31,523 bases of DNA from DATKKM01 sp036741795 (lineage in GTDB: Bacteria > Chloroflexota > Dehalococcoidia > SM23-28-2 > RBG-16-64-32). This document shows, piece by piece, positions 30,738 to 31,523 of the stretch. Under the pieces are notes generated by a model. The model was not told where the DNA came from. It saw only the letters and a program-made list of their open reading frames with translations, and did not search any database. Both the position numbers and the translations under genes were made by a program. How positions within the stretch are numbered: position 1 is the stretch's first letter; the number at the start of each line of letters is the position of its first letter. The DNA lies in assembly GCA_036741795.1 (NCBI GenBank), contig DAINRO010000023.1, forward strand, positions 1 through 31,523, in the 5' to 3' direction.

Positions 30738-31523
30738 TTATCCTCCGGATGCCAGCCGATTCTCGTGCTCCAGTATTCGGCCAACCGGTCCTTCGAGTGG
30801 GCCAAAGATGACGCCACTCTCCCGGAGCCGCGCGATGTCATCGGCAGAGAGTCCGGCTAGCTGCTCCAGCACCTCATCCGTGTGCTGCCCGATAGCGGGT
30901 GGGGGGCCCTGGATGCCCCCGGGTGTGCGGCTGAGTTTGAGTGGGGTGTCGGTGATCTTGAGTTTGACGCCGGATGGGTGCGAGATTTCCTTGAGCATTT
31001 CGCGGGCCTGTACTTGCGGGTGCTCGGCCGCAGACGGGATGTCATTCAGAGGGCCGCAGGGCAGGCCGATGCCATCGAACTCTCGCAGCCAATCCTCGGT
31101 CGTCTTCGCCCTCAATGCCTCATTAAGGAGCGGCTCCAGATCGGCATGATGCTGAGTCCGTAAGCCGGGCGTCGTGAATCGGCGATCGTCGATGAGGTCG
31201 GGCAATCCGATCGTGACACAAAAGAGCTCCCATTGGTTCTCAACCCCCCAGTAGAGGGCGATCACGATCCAGCCGTCGCTCGTCGGGAACGCCTGGAACG
31301 GGGTGGTCGAAGGATGGCGGGTGCCGATGGGTTGCGGGACCTCACCTGTGGCGAAATACCGGGCGAAGGGGTTCTCCAGGATGGCGATCTGGGAGTCCAG
31401 CATGCTGACATCCAGGAACTGGCCGCGGCCGCTGCGCTCTCGTTCGTGTAGGGCCGCCAGGGTTCCGATCGCAGTGAACAGGCCGGCGGTGATGTCGCCC
31501 TGCGAAATGCCCGGGCGAACCGG
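30738..31523 (-). CDS. Type III (CaiB/BaiF) CoA transferase (5' partial)
   Basis: 262 codons are visible and the frame runs off the right edge; the N-terminal catalytic half is missing. PVRPGISQGDITAGLFTAIGTLAALHERERSGRGQFLDVSMLDSQIAIL is the strongly conserved central block of formyl-CoA transferase-like enzymes. DGWIVIALYWGVENQWELFC and TEDWLREFDGIGLPCGPLNDIPSAAEHPQVQAREML are later family landmarks. It moves CoA between carboxylic acids in a ternary-complex mechanism; the acids are not predictable. The C-terminal GESG-like RESGVIFG end is intact. No partner gene is visible. Confidence 0.9.
   Translation of the reverse strand, partial: PVRPGISQGDITAGLFTAIGTLAALHERERSGRGQFLDVSMLDSQIAILENPFARYFATGEVPQPIGTRHPSTTPFQAFPTSDGWIVIALYWGVENQWELFCVTIGLPDLIDDRRFTTPGLRTQHHADLEPLLNEALRAKTTEDWLREFDGIGLPCGPLNDIPSAAEHPQVQAREMLKEISHPSGVKLKITDTPLKLSRTPGGIQGPPPAIGQHTDEVLEQLAGLSADDIARLRESGVIFGPLEGPVGRILEHENRLASGG

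Overview
The window looks like one GC-rich bacterial chromosomal scaffold with tightly packed, mostly unidirectional gene runs, many 1-4 nt start/stop overlaps, frequent GTG/TTG starts and several starts that lack a Shine-Dalgarno site. The gene set (CdaA/CdaR, TldD/TldE, Der, PlsY, split MaoC dehydratases, SCP-x-type thiolase, type III CoA transferase, enolase-superfamily sugar-acid enzyme) would fit a Chloroflexota-like heterotroph, but that placement is an inference from gene style, not a computed assignment. Exactly 100 N at 11729-11828 mark a scaffold join of unknown size. I saw no rRNA, tRNA, CRISPR array, transposase, integrase or phage gene.

Layout. 1-5503 (+): a lipid/acyl-CoA module, namely a thiolase-like protein (5' end off the window), a PHP phosphoesterase, a small membrane protein, two half-size MaoC-type dehydratases and two tandem SDR dehydrogenases. 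Its intergenic spaces are rich in short repeats. 5508-15926 (-): a long compact operon reading ornithine carbamoyltransferase, CdaA, CdaR, Der, PlsY, TldD, TldE, HEAT-repeat protein, Nudix hydrolase, GNAT acetyltransferase, patatin. It joins c-di-AMP synthesis to ribosome assembly, phospholipid synthesis and proteolysis. 15975-16942 (+): a VOC protein, then a regulatory interval (promoter with palindrome, S-box-like RNA fold, intrinsic terminator) ahead of an orphan 113-residue protein.

17036-18226 (-): hypoxanthine phosphoribosyltransferase fused to a nuclease-fold-like domain. 18341-23031 (+): alpha/beta hydrolase, DapB-like dehydrogenase, glutamate-semialdehyde-aminomutase-like aminotransferase and an APC permease that appears to start at CTG; the last three look like an amino-acid uptake and breakdown unit. 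23042-26411: a CapA-like lipoprotein (-) diverging from an acyl-CoA dehydrogenase, PrsW-like protease and DinB-like protein (+). The divergent pair shares one palindromic -10. 26427-31523: a TIM-barrel protein with a SnoaL-like protein (-), a histidine phosphatase (+), a membrane protein with a mandelate racemase/muconate lactonizing enzyme (-), and a type III CoA transferase (-) running off the right edge.

The most interesting items are the S-box-like leader and its orphan gene (16371-16942), the nuclease-like/Hpt fusion (17036-18226), the shared leaderless promoter at 24158-24167, and the repeat-rich spacers in the first 3.6 kb. All functions come from reading motifs by eye; no database search was run.
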